Positions 25,067-34,304 are shown, numbered from the stretch's first letter. The stretch is DNA of 64,000 bases from Marisalimonas sp016777705 (GCF_047717795.1 NZ_CP159808.1:682001-746000), one strand, 5' to 3'. The notes: generated by a model not told the origin, from the sequence alone. Made by a program: numbers and translations.

Positions 25067-26116
25067 ATGGATATATCTCTTTTTGACTATGAAATAGATT
25101 CTAGTTTGATTGCACAAAAACCTTGTTTTCCTAGAGATGAATCACGTTTGTTATCATGTTTAAATAACGATTTTCAAGACCTTAAATTTAAAGATTTACC
25201 AATGCTTTTAAATTCTGACGATGTTTTGGTAATAAATAATACTGAAGTAATACCATCTCGCTTATTTGGAAAAAGAGATCAAGTAAACATTGAAGTCACC
25301 CTCCATTTAAATATAGATAAAAACCGTTGGAGAGCTTTTCTAAAACCTGGTAGAAAATGCCAAGTTAATGATGAGTTAATTTTTCAGAATAATTTAAAGG
25401 CAAATATAATTGAAAAGTTTGAGGCGGGTGATGTTCTTTTAGACTTTAATTGCCACAAAGAAAATTTGTTAGTTGAAATAAAAAATCAAGGAGAAATGCC
25501 GCTACCCCCTTACATAAAAAGGCATGAGAAATCAATTGAGGATATAAAAGATTATCAAACTATTTTTGCAGCTCATCAAGGGGCTGTGGCCGCTCCAACT
25601 GCAGGACTTCACTTCACAGATAATGTAATCAAGAATTTAGAAAATAAAGGAGTTCAATTTGCACCTATTACGCTGCACGTAGGAGCTGGAACTTTCTTAC
25701 CAGTTAAATCTGATAATATATTAGAACATAAAATGCATGAAGAGTGGTGTTCACTAAGCCAGAAGAGTTCTGACATATTAAATAATGCAATACAAAATAA
25801 CAAACGGATTATCTCTGTGGGCACTACTTGTTTAAGAGTTTTAGAAACAATTGCAAAAAAAAATAAAGGAAAAATAATTCCTTGGTCAGGTTTTACAGAT
25901 CTTTTTATAACTCCTGGGTTTAAATTTAATATAGTTGATATTTTAATAACAAACTTTCATTTGCCTAAATCAACTTTATTAATGCTAATATCTGCTTTTC
26001 ATGGACGTAAAAGAGTGTTTAAAAGTTATGAATATGCAATAAGACAGAAATATAGATTCTTTTCATATGGAGATAGTTGTATTTTTTCGAAGGAAAATCA
26101 AAAATATGACAAATAA
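25067..26116 (+). CDS. queA: S-adenosylmethionine:tRNA ribosyltransferase-isomerase QueA
   Basis: The protein (349 residues) begins MDISLFDYEIDSSLIAQKP, the standard QueA N-terminus. It contains NNTEVIPSRLFGKR, FAAHQGAVAAPTAGLHFT, VGAGTFLPVKSDNILEHKMHEEW and the closing TDLFITPGF and TNFHLPKSTLLMLISAF. It transfers ribosyl from SAM to preQ1 in tRNA to form epoxyqueuosine. ATG 25067 is preferred to the TTG at 25064. Its last 11 bases overlap tgt, and queG follows, so the late queuosine steps form one transcript. Confidence 0.96.
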   Translation: MDISLFDYEIDSSLIAQKPCFPRDESRLLSCLNNDFQDLKFKDLPMLLNSDDVLVINNTEVIPSRLFGKRDQVNIEVTLHLNIDKNRWRAFLKPGRKCQVNDELIFQNNLKANIIEKFEAGDVLLDFNCHKENLLVEIKNQGEMPLPPYIKRHEKSIEDIKDYQTIFAAHQGAVAAPTAGLHFTDNVIKNLENKGVQFAPITLHVGAGTFLPVKSDNILEHKMHEEWCSLSQKSSDILNNAIQNNKRIISVGTTCLRVLETIAKKNKGKIIPWSGFTDLFITPGFKFNIVDILITNFHLPKSTLLMLISAFHGRKRVFKSYEYAIRQKYRFFSYGDSCIFSKENQKYDK

Positions 26117-27230
26117 CTTTAACTTTCAATTAATTTCGCAAGATAAAAACGCACGTTTAGGTAAGTTGACCACAGCCCACGGAATTGTTGACACCCCTAT
26201 TTTTATGCCGGTTGGAACAGCTGCCACTGTAAAGGCGATGCATTTAAAAGATGTAGAAGAAGCAGGCGCCCAAATTATTTTAGCTAATACTTACCATTTA
26301 ATGTTAAGGCCAGGTGAAAAAAATATAAAGGAAATGGGGGGTGTTAGGAAATTTATGGGATGGAATAAACCTCTTCTAACTGATTCAGGTGGTTTTCAAA
26401 TCATGAGCTTAGGAAAGTTAAGAAAAGTAGAAAACGAAGGAGTAACCTTTAAATCACATTTAGATGGAACAAAGTATTTTCTCTCACCTAAAATTAGCAC
26501 TGATATTCAAAATGCACTTGATGCAACTATTTCAATGCAGTTAGATGAATGCATTCCTTTTCCAGCCTCATACGAAGAATCTGAACGTGCAATGAAATTA
26601 TCTTTGGAATGGGCTCTTAAAAGTAGAGATGCTTTTGAAGAAAGAAAAGGTTATGGACAATTTGGAATTGTTCAAGGATCAACATACTCAGATTTAAGAG
26701 AATTATCCTCAAAAAAATTAGTTGAAATTGGTTTTGATGGATATGCAATTGGAGGGTTAGCTGTTGGAGAAGGTCAAGAACTAATGTTTAAGACATTAGA
26801 TTTTACAACTAAAAATATGCCTTTAGATAAACCTAGATATTTGATGGGTGTAGGAAAGCCAGATGATTTGATAGGAGCAGTTAAAAGGGGTGTTGATATG
26901 TTTGATTGTGTTTTGCCAACTAGATCGGGTAGAACGGGTCAAGCTTTTACTTCAAGAGGAACAGTAAATATAAAAAACGCTAGGCATATTTTGGATAAAA
27001 GACCATTAGATAATAATTGTGATTGTCATACGTGTAAAAACTTTTCAAGAGCTTACTTACATCATCTTTTTAAAGCTCAAGAGATTTTAGGTTTGATGTT
27101 GTTAAGTTGGCATAATATTCATTTTTACATAACGTTGATGAAAAATATAAGAAATTCTATAAAGCTCAGAGAATTTAATAAATTTGAAAAAATATTTTTA
27201 GAAAAATATTACTCCGGCGATATTAAATGA
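26106..27230 (+). CDS. tgt: tRNA-guanine transglycosylase
   Basis: The 374-residue TIM-barrel enzyme has GIVDTPIFMPVGTAATVKAM, the nucleophile region LLTDSGGFQIMSL, QLDECIPFP, YAIGGLAVGEG, DCVLPTRSGRTGQAFT and a zinc site (CDCHTCKNFSRAYLHHL). It swaps guanine 34 for preQ1 in tRNAs with GUN anticodons. The start is ATG 26106 (MTNNFNFQLI); the longer frame from 26067 lies within queA. It overlaps queA by 11 bases and queG by 4 (ATGA). Confidence 0.97.
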   Translation: MTNNFNFQLISQDKNARLGKLTTAHGIVDTPIFMPVGTAATVKAMHLKDVEEAGAQIILANTYHLMLRPGEKNIKEMGGVRKFMGWNKPLLTDSGGFQIMSLGKLRKVENEGVTFKSHLDGTKYFLSPKISTDIQNALDATISMQLDECIPFPASYEESERAMKLSLEWALKSRDAFEERKGYGQFGIVQGSTYSDLRELSSKKLVEIGFDGYAIGGLAVGEGQELMFKTLDFTTKNMPLDKPRYLMGVGKPDDLIGAVKRGVDMFDCVLPTRSGRTGQAFTSRGTVNIKNARHILDKRPLDNNCDCHTCKNFSRAYLHHLFKAQEILGLMLLSWHNIHFYITLMKNIRNSIKLREFNKFEKIFLEKYYSGDIK

Positions 27231-28348
27231 AGAACAATAATGAAAATATATTAATTAAAAAATTAGCTAAAGAGTTTGAGTTTGACGTCTGCAGAGTAAC
27301 AGATCCTAAATTAAAACTGACAACAGAGCTTAGATTAAAAGAGTTTTTAGATCTAGGGTTTCATGGAGAAATGAAATGGATGGAAGAAACTTATGAAAGA
27401 AGAAAATCTCCAATAAATCTTTGGTCAGAAGCTAAGTCAGCCATTGTTTTAGGTTTAAATTATGGACCTGGTGCTGATCCTTTAAAAAAAAATAATAATA
27501 AATCATTAGGAAACATTTCTGTCTATGCTCAGGGAAAAGACTATCATGATGTAATAAAAGGAAGATTAAAGTCATTTTCAAGCAAATTAATTGCCAGACT
27601 AGATAAAAAAAATAAAATAAATGTTAAGGTTTTTGTTGATACGGCTCCTTTAATGGAAAAACCCTTAGCTGAGAAATCAGGTATCGGATGGCAAGGCAAA
27701 CATACTAATTTAGTGTCAAGAGAATTTGGTTCCTGGTTGTTTTTAGGCGTTATTTTAGTAAATAAAGTTTTTCAATATGACAATCCAGAGGCTAATCATT
27801 GTGGATCTTGTAATCAATGTATCAAAATATGCCCTACTAATGCGTTTGACGCGCCCTATAAATTAAATGCAACTAAATGTATTTCATACTTAACTATTGA
27901 AAATAAAAATATTATTCCAAAGGAGTTCAGGAAAGATATTGGTAATAAAATATTTGGGTGTGACGATTGTTTAGCGATTTGTCCTTGGAACAAATATGCA
28001 AAATTATCCAATGAGACTAAATTCAATCATGAAATGTATAACTTTGATCTCCATGACTTATTAAAACTTTGCGATAAAACCTTTAGAGTAAAATTTAAAG
28101 GTTCTCCAATAAAGAGAATAGGAAGAGATAGATTTTTAAGAAATTGTTGTATATCTGCAGGAAATAGTAATAATAAAAATTTATTACCAGATATTATTAA
28201 ATTATTAATGGATGATAAATCTTTCATAGTAAGGGGGGCTGCAGTTTGGGCTTTTCAACAATTATCAGATAAAGAACTATATAAACACATAAAAGTAAAA
28301 CACTTAAACATAGAAAAAGATACTTCAGTCATACAAGAGTGGACATAA
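27227..28348 (+). CDS. queG: Epoxyqueuosine reductase QueG
   Basis: The 373-residue protein has two 4Fe-4S motifs, CGSCNQCIKICPTNAF and the CDDCLAICPWNKY group. The N-terminal domain has the family motifs KSAIVLGLNYGP and DTAPLMEKPLAEKSGIGWQGKHT. HEAT-like repeats lie near the end (VRGAAVWAFQQL). It reduces epoxyqueuosine to queuosine with a cobalamin cofactor in the known enzymes. Start and tgt stop overlap as ATGA. It ends 5 bases before the converging glnK stop. Confidence 0.95.
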   Translation: MKNNNENILIKKLAKEFEFDVCRVTDPKLKLTTELRLKEFLDLGFHGEMKWMEETYERRKSPINLWSEAKSAIVLGLNYGPGADPLKKNNNKSLGNISVYAQGKDYHDVIKGRLKSFSSKLIARLDKKNKINVKVFVDTAPLMEKPLAEKSGIGWQGKHTNLVSREFGSWLFLGVILVNKVFQYDNPEANHCGSCNQCIKICPTNAFDAPYKLNATKCISYLTIENKNIIPKEFRKDIGNKIFGCDDCLAICPWNKYAKLSNETKFNHEMYNFDLHDLLKLCDKTFRVKFKGSPIKRIGRDRFLRNCCISAGNSNNKNLLPDIIKLLMDDKSFIVRGAAVWAFQQLSDKELYKHIKVKHLNIEKDTSVIQEWT

Positions 28349-28353
28349 TGATT

Positions 28354-28692
28354 TTATAAAGCGTTGTTTTCTGTTTCACCAGTTCGTATTCTTGTAGCAC
28401 TATGTAGATCTAAAACAAATATCTTACCATCCCCAATCTGGCCAGTTGAAGCACTTTGCAACAAAGCTTCATGAACCGCGTTTTCCATTTCATCTGGAAC
28501 AGCAATTTCTATTTTTAGCTTAGGAACAAATGAAACGCTATACTCGGCACCTCTATATATTTCTGTTTGCCCTCGTTGTCGCCCAAAGCCACGAACTTCT
28601 GAAGCGGTTAAGCCCTCAACACCAATTTCAGTTAATGCGTTTCTTACATCGTCAAGTTTAAAGGGCTTTATTATAGCAATGAAATATTTCAT
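28354..28692 (-). CDS. glnK: Nitrogen regulatory PII protein GlnK
   Basis: This 112-residue PII protein has LDDVRNALTEIGVEGLTASEVRGFGRQ, a T-loop with uridylylatable tyrosine in IYRGAEYSVSFVPK, and the B-loop STGQIGDGKIFVLDL. Downstream placement, 11 bases after amtB, identifies it as the PII partner that blocks AmtB when nitrogen is plentiful. In most bacteria glnK comes before amtB; here the order is reversed. A second PII gene lies at 53047-53385. Confidence 0.95.
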   Translation of the reverse strand: MKYFIAIIKPFKLDDVRNALTEIGVEGLTASEVRGFGRQRGQTEIYRGAEYSVSFVPKLKIEIAVPDEMENAVHEALLQSASTGQIGDGKIFVLDLHSATRIRTGETENNAL

Positions 28693-28703
28693 TTTAATTA
28701 TCC

Positions 28704-30011
28704 TTAATCTGAATGATATCCTTTTTCACCATGGGAGCGCAAGTCTAAACCCTCTATTTCTTCTTGTTCATCAACTCTAAGAGGAACTATTAAAGATGTT
28801 ACTTTTAGAATTAGATATGTAAAAATAGATGTCCAAATAACTGTCAAAACTACAGCTTTGATTTGAACTACAAATTGAGACATAGCTGTTTGACCTTCTG
28901 GAAGACCTAAACCTGAAAAAGTTGATGTGGCAAGAAATGCGACTAATAATGTACCTAATATACCTCCTACACCATGCACAGCAAAAACGTCTAAGCTATC
29001 GTCAATTAAAAGTTTACCTCTTATGTAGTCAACGGCTAGATAACATAGCAATCCCCCACTAAAACCTAAAACTAAACCACCTGGTATTCCAATATAACCA
29101 GATGCGGGTGTAACTGTAGCTAAACCTGCTACCATCCCAGTAACTACACCAATTAAAGATGGTTTTCCAAACCTTTTCCATTCAATAAACATCCAAACTA
29201 GAGCTGCCATTGATGCAGAAATATGGGTTACTAACATAGCCATCCCAGCACCACCATTAGCTCCCAAAGCAGATCCTGCGTTAAAACCGAACCAACCCAC
29301 CCAAAGCATAGCAGCGCCAATCATAGTAAGAATAGGGCTATGAGGAGGAGTTATAGATTTAGGGAAACCTCTTCTTTTACCAAGAGTTAAAGCTGTAATT
29401 AATGCGGCAGTTCCAGCGGTTGCATGTACAACAATTCCTCCAGCAAAGTCCATTGTACCCCATGAGGATAATATTCCACCTCCCCAAACCCAATGTGTTA
29501 CTGGAACATATACAATTAACATCCACAGGCTTATAAATATTAGCATGGCTGAAAATTTTATCCTTTCAACGAAAGCTCCTATAATCAAAGCTGGAGTGAT
29601 AATAGCAAAAGTCATTTGAAATGTTGCAAAAAGACTTTCTGGTATAGTGCCTGAAATACTTTCTAAGTCGATTGATTTCATAAAAATATTGCTTAAATCC
29701 CCAATCCATGCATTGCCTGAAGAAAATGCTAAGCTATAACCTAATGTAACCCAAATAATAGATACTACACAAGCTACCGCAAAGTGTTGCATTAAAACTG
29801 ATACAACGTTTTTAGAATTTACAAGACCAGCATAAAATAAAGCTAAACCTGGGAGTGTCATGAATAAAACAAGAGCAGTGGAAGTTAAAATCCATGCAGT
29901 GTCACCATTATTTACATCAGCAAACGCTGGAAAAGAAGTAAAGCTTAAAAAGACAATTAGATACAGCTTTCTAAATAGCGCTAAAACATATAACTTAAAA
30001 TTTATATTCAT
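28704..30011 (-). CDS. amtB: Ammonium transporter AmtB
   Basis: The 435-residue protein has a signal peptide (cleavage near FPAFADV) and about eleven transmembrane helices. GLALFYAGLVNSKNVVSVL, GAFVERIKFSAMLIF, WVWGGGILSSWGTMDFAGGIVVHATAGTAALI with the pore histidine, and DVFAVHGVGGILGTLLVAF with the second pore histidine are conserved. A good ribosome site (AGGGGG) precedes the ATG. It is the first gene of an amtB-glnK unit and diverges from a solute-binding-like gene. Ninety bases upstream of its start lies the dyad element also found before glnB. Confidence 0.97.
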   Translation of the reverse strand: MNINFKLYVLALFRKLYLIVFLSFTSFPAFADVNNGDTAWILTSTALVLFMTLPGLALFYAGLVNSKNVVSVLMQHFAVACVVSIIWVTLGYSLAFSSGNAWIGDLSNIFMKSIDLESISGTIPESLFATFQMTFAIITPALIIGAFVERIKFSAMLIFISLWMLIVYVPVTHWVWGGGILSSWGTMDFAGGIVVHATAGTAALITALTLGKRRGFPKSITPPHSPILTMIGAAMLWVGWFGFNAGSALGANGGAGMAMLVTHISASMAALVWMFIEWKRFGKPSLIGVVTGMVAGLATVTPASGYIGIPGGLVLGFSGGLLCYLAVDYIRGKLLIDDSLDVFAVHGVGGILGTLLVAFLATSTFSGLGLPEGQTAMSQFVVQIKAVVLTVIWTSIFTYLILKVTSLIVPLRVDEQEEIEGLDLRSHGEKGYHSD

Positions 30012-30080
30012 AAATACCCCCTAAAAGACAATTAACTTTTAAATTACTTTGAAAAAAAATCCAAAATAATGCATATTTAT

Positions 30081-30118
30081 TGAGTTTATTTAATCATATA
30101 TGCCTAATTTTTAATCAT
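30081..30118. promoter_or_regulatory. Dyad element shared with the glnB-glnA operon, candidate nitrogen-response operator
   Basis: TGCCTAATTTTTAATCAT at 30101-30118 is identical (reverse complement) to 53470-53487 upstream of glnB. It is an imperfect dyad, TGCCTAA and TTAATCA around three T, with outer bases TG and CA and inner TAA/TTA matching. A related degenerate copy, TGAGTTTATTTAATCA, lies at 30081-30096. The identical site is 90 bases upstream of the amtB start and about 100 bases upstream of the divergent solute-binding gene. Confidence 0.65.
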
Positions 30119-30217
30119 AAAAATAAATCATAGGTAAGTTATATATTAAATTAGAGTTACTAGAATTGTATGAAAGAATATCAAAAAATATGAACTAATT
30201 TATTGAAAAGGATTAAA

Positions 30218-30943
30218 TTGTCTAACTTAGTATTAAAACAGCTTGCACCTAAAGGATATCTTAGGGCAGCTATAAATTTAAGTAATTTTTTATTAGTTAC
30301 AGGTCAAGATGGATATGGTAACCCTCAAGGGGTTTCTCCAGACATGGCTAAAGCTTTAGCAAATAAATTAGGAGTTGAACTTAAATTAATTTCATTTAAC
30401 AGGCCAGGGGAATTAGCTGATGCAGTTTCAGAAGATGTTTGGGATATAGGAAATATTGCAAATGAAGCTGAAAGAGCTAAATCAATTTCATTCAGCTTAC
30501 CTTATACGTTAATTGAATCAACTTATTTGGTTAGAGAAAGTCTTAATATTAAAAACATTAAAAATATAGATCAGGAAGGCATCAGAATAGCTGTGGCTGA
30601 AAGAAGTGCTTATGATCTTTGGTTAACTGAGAATATTAAAAAGGCTAAATTGATAAGAGCAAAATCAATAGATGAATCTTTTTTAATTTTTGAAGAGAAT
30701 AAATATGAAGTTCTAGCTGGATTAAGGCCTAAATTAGTTGATGATTTAAAAAAAACAGAAGATTGTAAGATTTTGCCTGAGGCATTTACTTTTATTAACC
30801 AATGTATTGGAAGTAAACCTGGAAATATTGAAGCTGAAAATTTTATAAATAACTTTATAAAAAACAATGTTGAAAATGGATTTGTAAAAAAACTTTTATT
30901 AAAATACAATGTTTTAGGAAAGTTATCCGTCCCTTATAATTAG
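30218..30943 (+). CDS. Solute-binding (SBP family 3) fold protein without a signal peptide
   Basis: The protein has the type 2 periplasmic-binding fold used for amino acids: APKGYLRAAINLSNFLLVTG, GVSPDMAKALANKLGVELKLISF, WDIGNIANEAERAKSISFSLPYTLIESTYLV, IRIAVAERSAYDLWL. No signal peptide or lipobox precedes the domain, so it should stay in the cytoplasm unless the start is misplaced. GAAAAGGA, 5 bases before a TTG at 30218, sets this start; another TTG at 30203 adds only MKRIK. It diverges from amtB across the dyad element, hinting at a nitrogen-linked role. No permease gene is adjacent. Confidence 0.7.
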   Translation: MSNLVLKQLAPKGYLRAAINLSNFLLVTGQDGYGNPQGVSPDMAKALANKLGVELKLISFNRPGELADAVSEDVWDIGNIANEAERAKSISFSLPYTLIESTYLVRESLNIKNIKNIDQEGIRIAVAERSAYDLWLTENIKKAKLIRAKSIDESFLIFEENKYEVLAGLRPKLVDDLKKTEDCKILPEAFTFINQCIGSKPGNIEAENFINNFIKNNVENGFVKKLLLKYNVLGKLSVPYN

Positions 30944-30966
30944 ACCTTTGATCAATTAGAAAAGTT

Positions 30967-31848
30967 ATGAAAAATATTACTCCCATTTTGGCAGTTTTTT
31001 CTACAGTATTTTTTTGGGGTTCTTCTTTTCCGGTTATGTCATATTTGTTAGAAACAGCTAGCCCTTTAGTATTAGGCGCTGGTAGATTTTCTTTAGCTGC
31101 ATTAATATCATTAATATGGTGTTTGTATAGTCATAAAAAAAAAATAACATTAAAACATGCCATTCGTTTTTTAATAGCAGGTTTTATAGGAATATTTTTG
31201 TACAATGTGTTTTTAAATTATGGTCAACAAAGTGTTTCTGCTGGTGCTAGTAGTTTTATTGTTAATTGTAATCCATTATTTACAGCTTTAATTGGCTTTT
31301 TTATATTAAAACAAAAAGTAACAATAATCCATTGGTTAGGTATTACTTTTTGTTTGTTAGGAGTGAGTATAATTTCGATTGATCAAGAGGGTGGATTAGA
31401 ATTAGGTAGTGGAGCTACTTTAATTTTATTTGCAGCTACATTAACAGCAACTTATTTCCATATTTTAAAACCTTTGGTATTAATTTATGGCGCAATAACA
31501 TCTGCAGCTTATACTATCTTATTAGGAACAATCCCTATGCTTTTTTGGTTTCCAGAAATGTTTGGATTTGTAATTAATTCAACTAATGAAGTAAGAATAG
31601 CTTTTCTTTGGTTGGCATTATTTCCTACAACAATCGGTTATTTAACTTGGACGTATACAGTTGGACATTATGGAGCGAATAAAGCATCATTATTTCTTTA
31701 TTTAATTCCTCCAATATCAATACTGCTAGATTTTATTTGGTATAATAATATACCATCTCTATATACTATATTAGGTGGTTTAATAATAATTTTAAGTGTT
31801 TCGTTAACTTTATTTCTACAAAATAAGAAGATGAAATATAATGTTTGA
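30967..31848 (+). CDS. EamA/DMT-family transporter
   Basis: This 293-residue inner-membrane protein has about ten transmembrane helices arranged as two EamA repeats. The first begins ITPILAVFSTVFFWGSSFPVMSYLL and includes VNCNPLFTALIGFFILKQKVTIIHWLGI. The second ends with GHYGANKASLFLYLIPPISILLDFIWY. Drug/metabolite transporters export or import diverse small molecules, and substrate cannot be predicted. It follows the solute-binding-like gene by 23 bases on the same strand. Confidence 0.88.
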   Translation: MKNITPILAVFSTVFFWGSSFPVMSYLLETASPLVLGAGRFSLAALISLIWCLYSHKKKITLKHAIRFLIAGFIGIFLYNVFLNYGQQSVSAGASSFIVNCNPLFTALIGFFILKQKVTIIHWLGITFCLLGVSIISIDQEGGLELGSGATLILFAATLTATYFHILKPLVLIYGAITSAAYTILLGTIPMLFWFPEMFGFVINSTNEVRIAFLWLALFPTTIGYLTWTYTVGHYGANKASLFLYLIPPISILLDFIWYNNIPSLYTILGGLIIILSVSLTLFLQNKKMKYNV

Positions 31849-31880
31849 TTTTTTTAAATAAATATCTGTTTAATTTTTTA

Positions 31881-31954
31881 TGGAGCGGGTAGCGAGAATC
31901 GAACTCGCGTCATTAGCTTGGAAGGCTAAGGTCTTACCACTACACAATACCCGC
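31881..31954 (-). tRNA. tRNA-Gly (anticodon TCC)
   Basis: On the minus strand, acceptor GCGGGTA pairs with TACCCGC, the anticodon loop reads CTTCCAA with TCC flanked by a TTAGC/GCTAA stem, the T-loop is GTTCGATTC, and CCA is encoded. TCC decodes GGA/GGG glycine codons. Confidence 0.96.
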
Positions 31955-32028
31955 TTAATAAGAAACTTCTTATAATCCTTAAATATTAAATTGTAAATAA
32001 CTTTTACTTTTTTGTAGGGTTAAACTTC

Positions 32029-33060
32029 TTATTCAACCCAGCCTAAAAGGTTTGTTTTTATAATTTGATTTAATAGCTTTATTGAGTGTTTATTATCATT
32101 TAGGCAAGGTATGTATTCAAAATTTTGCCCTCCATTTTCAATAAACAATTCCCTAGCTTCTACATTTAATTCTTCAAGTGTCTCTAGACAATCAGATATA
32201 AATCCTGGTGCTACAACAGCTATATTTTTTATTCCATTTTTGGCAAGATCTATAATAGTTTTATCTGTATAAGGTTGTAACCAAGGTTCAGGACCAAATC
32301 TAGATTGAAAAGTTACTAAAATTTCATCTTCAGGCCATTTAAGTTCTTCCCTTAATAATCTAGCTGTTTTGATGCAGTGACAATGATATGGATCACCGGC
32401 CATAAAATACCTTTTCGGTATTCCATGAAATGATATAAGTAACATGTCAGGCTTGATTTTGTTTTTGAGATTATCTTTAATTGTATTTGCAAGTGCTTTA
32501 ATATAATTGCTATCATCAAACCATGGCGGAATAGTCCTTATATCTGGTTGCCATCGTTGCACTAATAACCACTTAAAAACTTCATCTTTCACAGTTGCGG
32601 ATGTACTTGCTGCATATTGAGGATATAAAGGCATCAGAACGATTTTAGTACATCCATTTTCTTTCATTTTATAAAGAGTTTTGTCAATTTCAGGTTTCCC
32701 ATATCTCATGGCATGTTCAATTATAATTTGTTTATCTTGTTTAAAAAGTTCCTGTAATTTTTTAGTTTGGTTAATAGTATGTTTTCTTAGAGGTGAACCG
32801 TAATTATCCTTGTCCCATATTTTTTGATATGCTTTTCCAGATTTTGAAGGCCTAAAAGTAAGTATTGGTCCGTTTAATATTAACCACCAAAGTGGTTTAA
32901 AGATGTCTACAACTCTTCTATCCATTAAGAATTGTTTTAAATACTTCCTCATGGACCAGTAATCAGTTCCATCAGGAGTGCCTAAATTTACTAACAATAC
33001 ACCTATTTTAGGCTTCAAAGGAAAATAAGGGTGATCTGAAGGTTTTTTTATTATAGCCAC
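32029..33060 (-). CDS. hemH: Ferrochelatase HemH
   Basis: The protein (343 residues) has GVLLVNLGTPDG, YPQYAASTSATV, the catalytic-histidine motif LLISFHGIPKRYFMAGDPYHCHC, VTFQSRFGPEPWLQPYTDKT, and VVAPGFISDCLETLEELNVEARELF. The histidine of FHGIP and the glutamate of CLETLEE bind the substrate and iron. It inserts Fe2+ into protoporphyrin IX at the membrane face. It follows hemA by 23 bases on the same strand, so the first and last heme steps are co-transcribed. Confidence 0.95.
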   Translation of the reverse strand: MAIIKKPSDHPYFPLKPKIGVLLVNLGTPDGTDYWSMRKYLKQFLMDRRVVDIFKPLWWLILNGPILTFRPSKSGKAYQKIWDKDNYGSPLRKHTINQTKKLQELFKQDKQIIIEHAMRYGKPEIDKTLYKMKENGCTKIVLMPLYPQYAASTSATVKDEVFKWLLVQRWQPDIRTIPPWFDDSNYIKALANTIKDNLKNKIKPDMLLISFHGIPKRYFMAGDPYHCHCIKTARLLREELKWPEDEILVTFQSRFGPEPWLQPYTDKTIIDLAKNGIKNIAVVAPGFISDCLETLEELNVEARELFIENGGQNFEYIPCLNDNKHSIKLLNQIIKTNLLGWVE

Positions 33061-33083
33061 TATACTGCCCTTGGTAATTAATT

Positions 33084-34304
33084 TTAAGCTGGTTTTTTAA
33101 AATTGATATGTTCTGTTTCTTGAAAAGCCTTTTTAAGAGCAAAAACTAAATCAGAAATCATTTTTTCTGTATGTAATGGACCTGGAGTAATCCTAAGTCT
33201 TTCTGTGCCTGCTGAAACTGTTGGGTAGTTAATGGGTTGTATGTAATGCCCAAAATTATTTAAAAGAATATTACTAATTTCTGTGCATCTTATTGGATCA
33301 TTTACCATGACTGGAACGATGTGACTTTTATTGTTTAGAAAATTAATATTATTACTTCTCAGCTTTTCTTTTAATAAAATTACGTTCTTTTGTTGCATAG
33401 ACCTTTCTAAGCTAGATTCTTTAAGGTATTTAATTGATTCAGTAGCTGTTTTAGCAAGGGCGGGTGGCATTGCCGTTGTAAAAATAAAGCCACTAGCATA
33501 ACTTCTAATCGCATCGCATATCAAGTTAGTTGAAGCAACATACCCACCCATTGTGCCATAAGCTTTGCCTAAGGTTCCTTGTAAAATATCAATAGAATGA
33601 CTTAAACCCAATTGTTCTGAAATGCCGGCTCCTTTATTTCCATACATACCTACCGCGTGAACTTCATCAACATATGTCATTGCATTATATTTTTTTGCAA
33701 TTTTTACTATACCTTCTAAATTTCCAATATCACCATCCATTGAATATACAGATTCAAAAATTATAACTTTTGCTTTGTCATATGGATATTTTTTTATTGA
33801 TTTCTCAAGTTCTTCTAAATCGTTATGTTTAAATATTTCCTTATGAACCTTTGATTTTTTTATTCCAGAAATTATTGAAGCGTGGTTTTTTTCGTCAGAA
33901 AAAACAATAGCATCACCTAAAATTTGAAGCAAAGTGCTTATAGTTGCTTCATTAGCAACGTATCCAGAAGAAAATGTGATTGCTCTTTCTTTTTCATGTA
34001 AAATAGCTAACTCTTTTTCTAACTCGACAATTGCGCTGCTATTGCCAGAAATATTTCGTGTACCGCCTGAGCCAGTGCCCATTTCTCTTACTGCATCTAT
34101 CATCGTGTTGGTAATATGTGTATTTTGGCTCATACCTAAATAGTCATTAGAACACCAAACAGTTATGTCAGATTTAATTGTATTGTTGTTCCAAATTGCC
34201 AATGGGTGCAAGCCAACTTTCCTTTGAGTTTCATTAAATACTCTATACCTACCTTCAGCTTTTAGTTTATTAATAGAATTTTCAAATTTATTGAGATAGT
34301 TCAA
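33084..34304 (-). CDS. hemA: 5-aminolevulinate synthase (C4 pathway)
   Basis: The PLP enzyme condenses glycine and succinyl-CoA. INKLKAEGRYRVFNETQR, WCSNDYLGMSQN, GSGGTRNISGNSSAIVELE, VDEVHAVGMYG, the PLP-lysine region ILQGTLGKAYGTMGGYV and RLRITPGPLHTEKMI are diagnostic. ALAS is an alphaproteobacterial marker. The frame can be opened at 34367 or at ATG 34328. Alignment with family N-termini (MNYxxxF...EGRYRVF) places the true start at TTG 34304, giving 406 residues. No strong ribosome site marks any of these. The next gene upstream diverges. Confidence 0.9.
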   Translation of the reverse strand: MNYLNKFENSINKLKAEGRYRVFNETQRKVGLHPLAIWNNNTIKSDITVWCSNDYLGMSQNTHITNTMIDAVREMGTGSGGTRNISGNSSAIVELEKELAILHEKERAITFSSGYVANEATISTLLQILGDAIVFSDEKNHASIISGIKKSKVHKEIFKHNDLEELEKSIKKYPYDKAKVIIFESVYSMDGDIGNLEGIVKIAKKYNAMTYVDEVHAVGMYGNKGAGISEQLGLSHSIDILQGTLGKAYGTMGGYVASTNLICDAIRSYASGFIFTTAMPPALAKTATESIKYLKESSLERSMQQKNVILLKEKLRSNNINFLNNKSHIVPVMVNDPIRCTEISNILLNNFGHYIQPINYPTVSAGTERLRITPGPLHTEKMISDLVFALKKAFQETEHINFKKPA

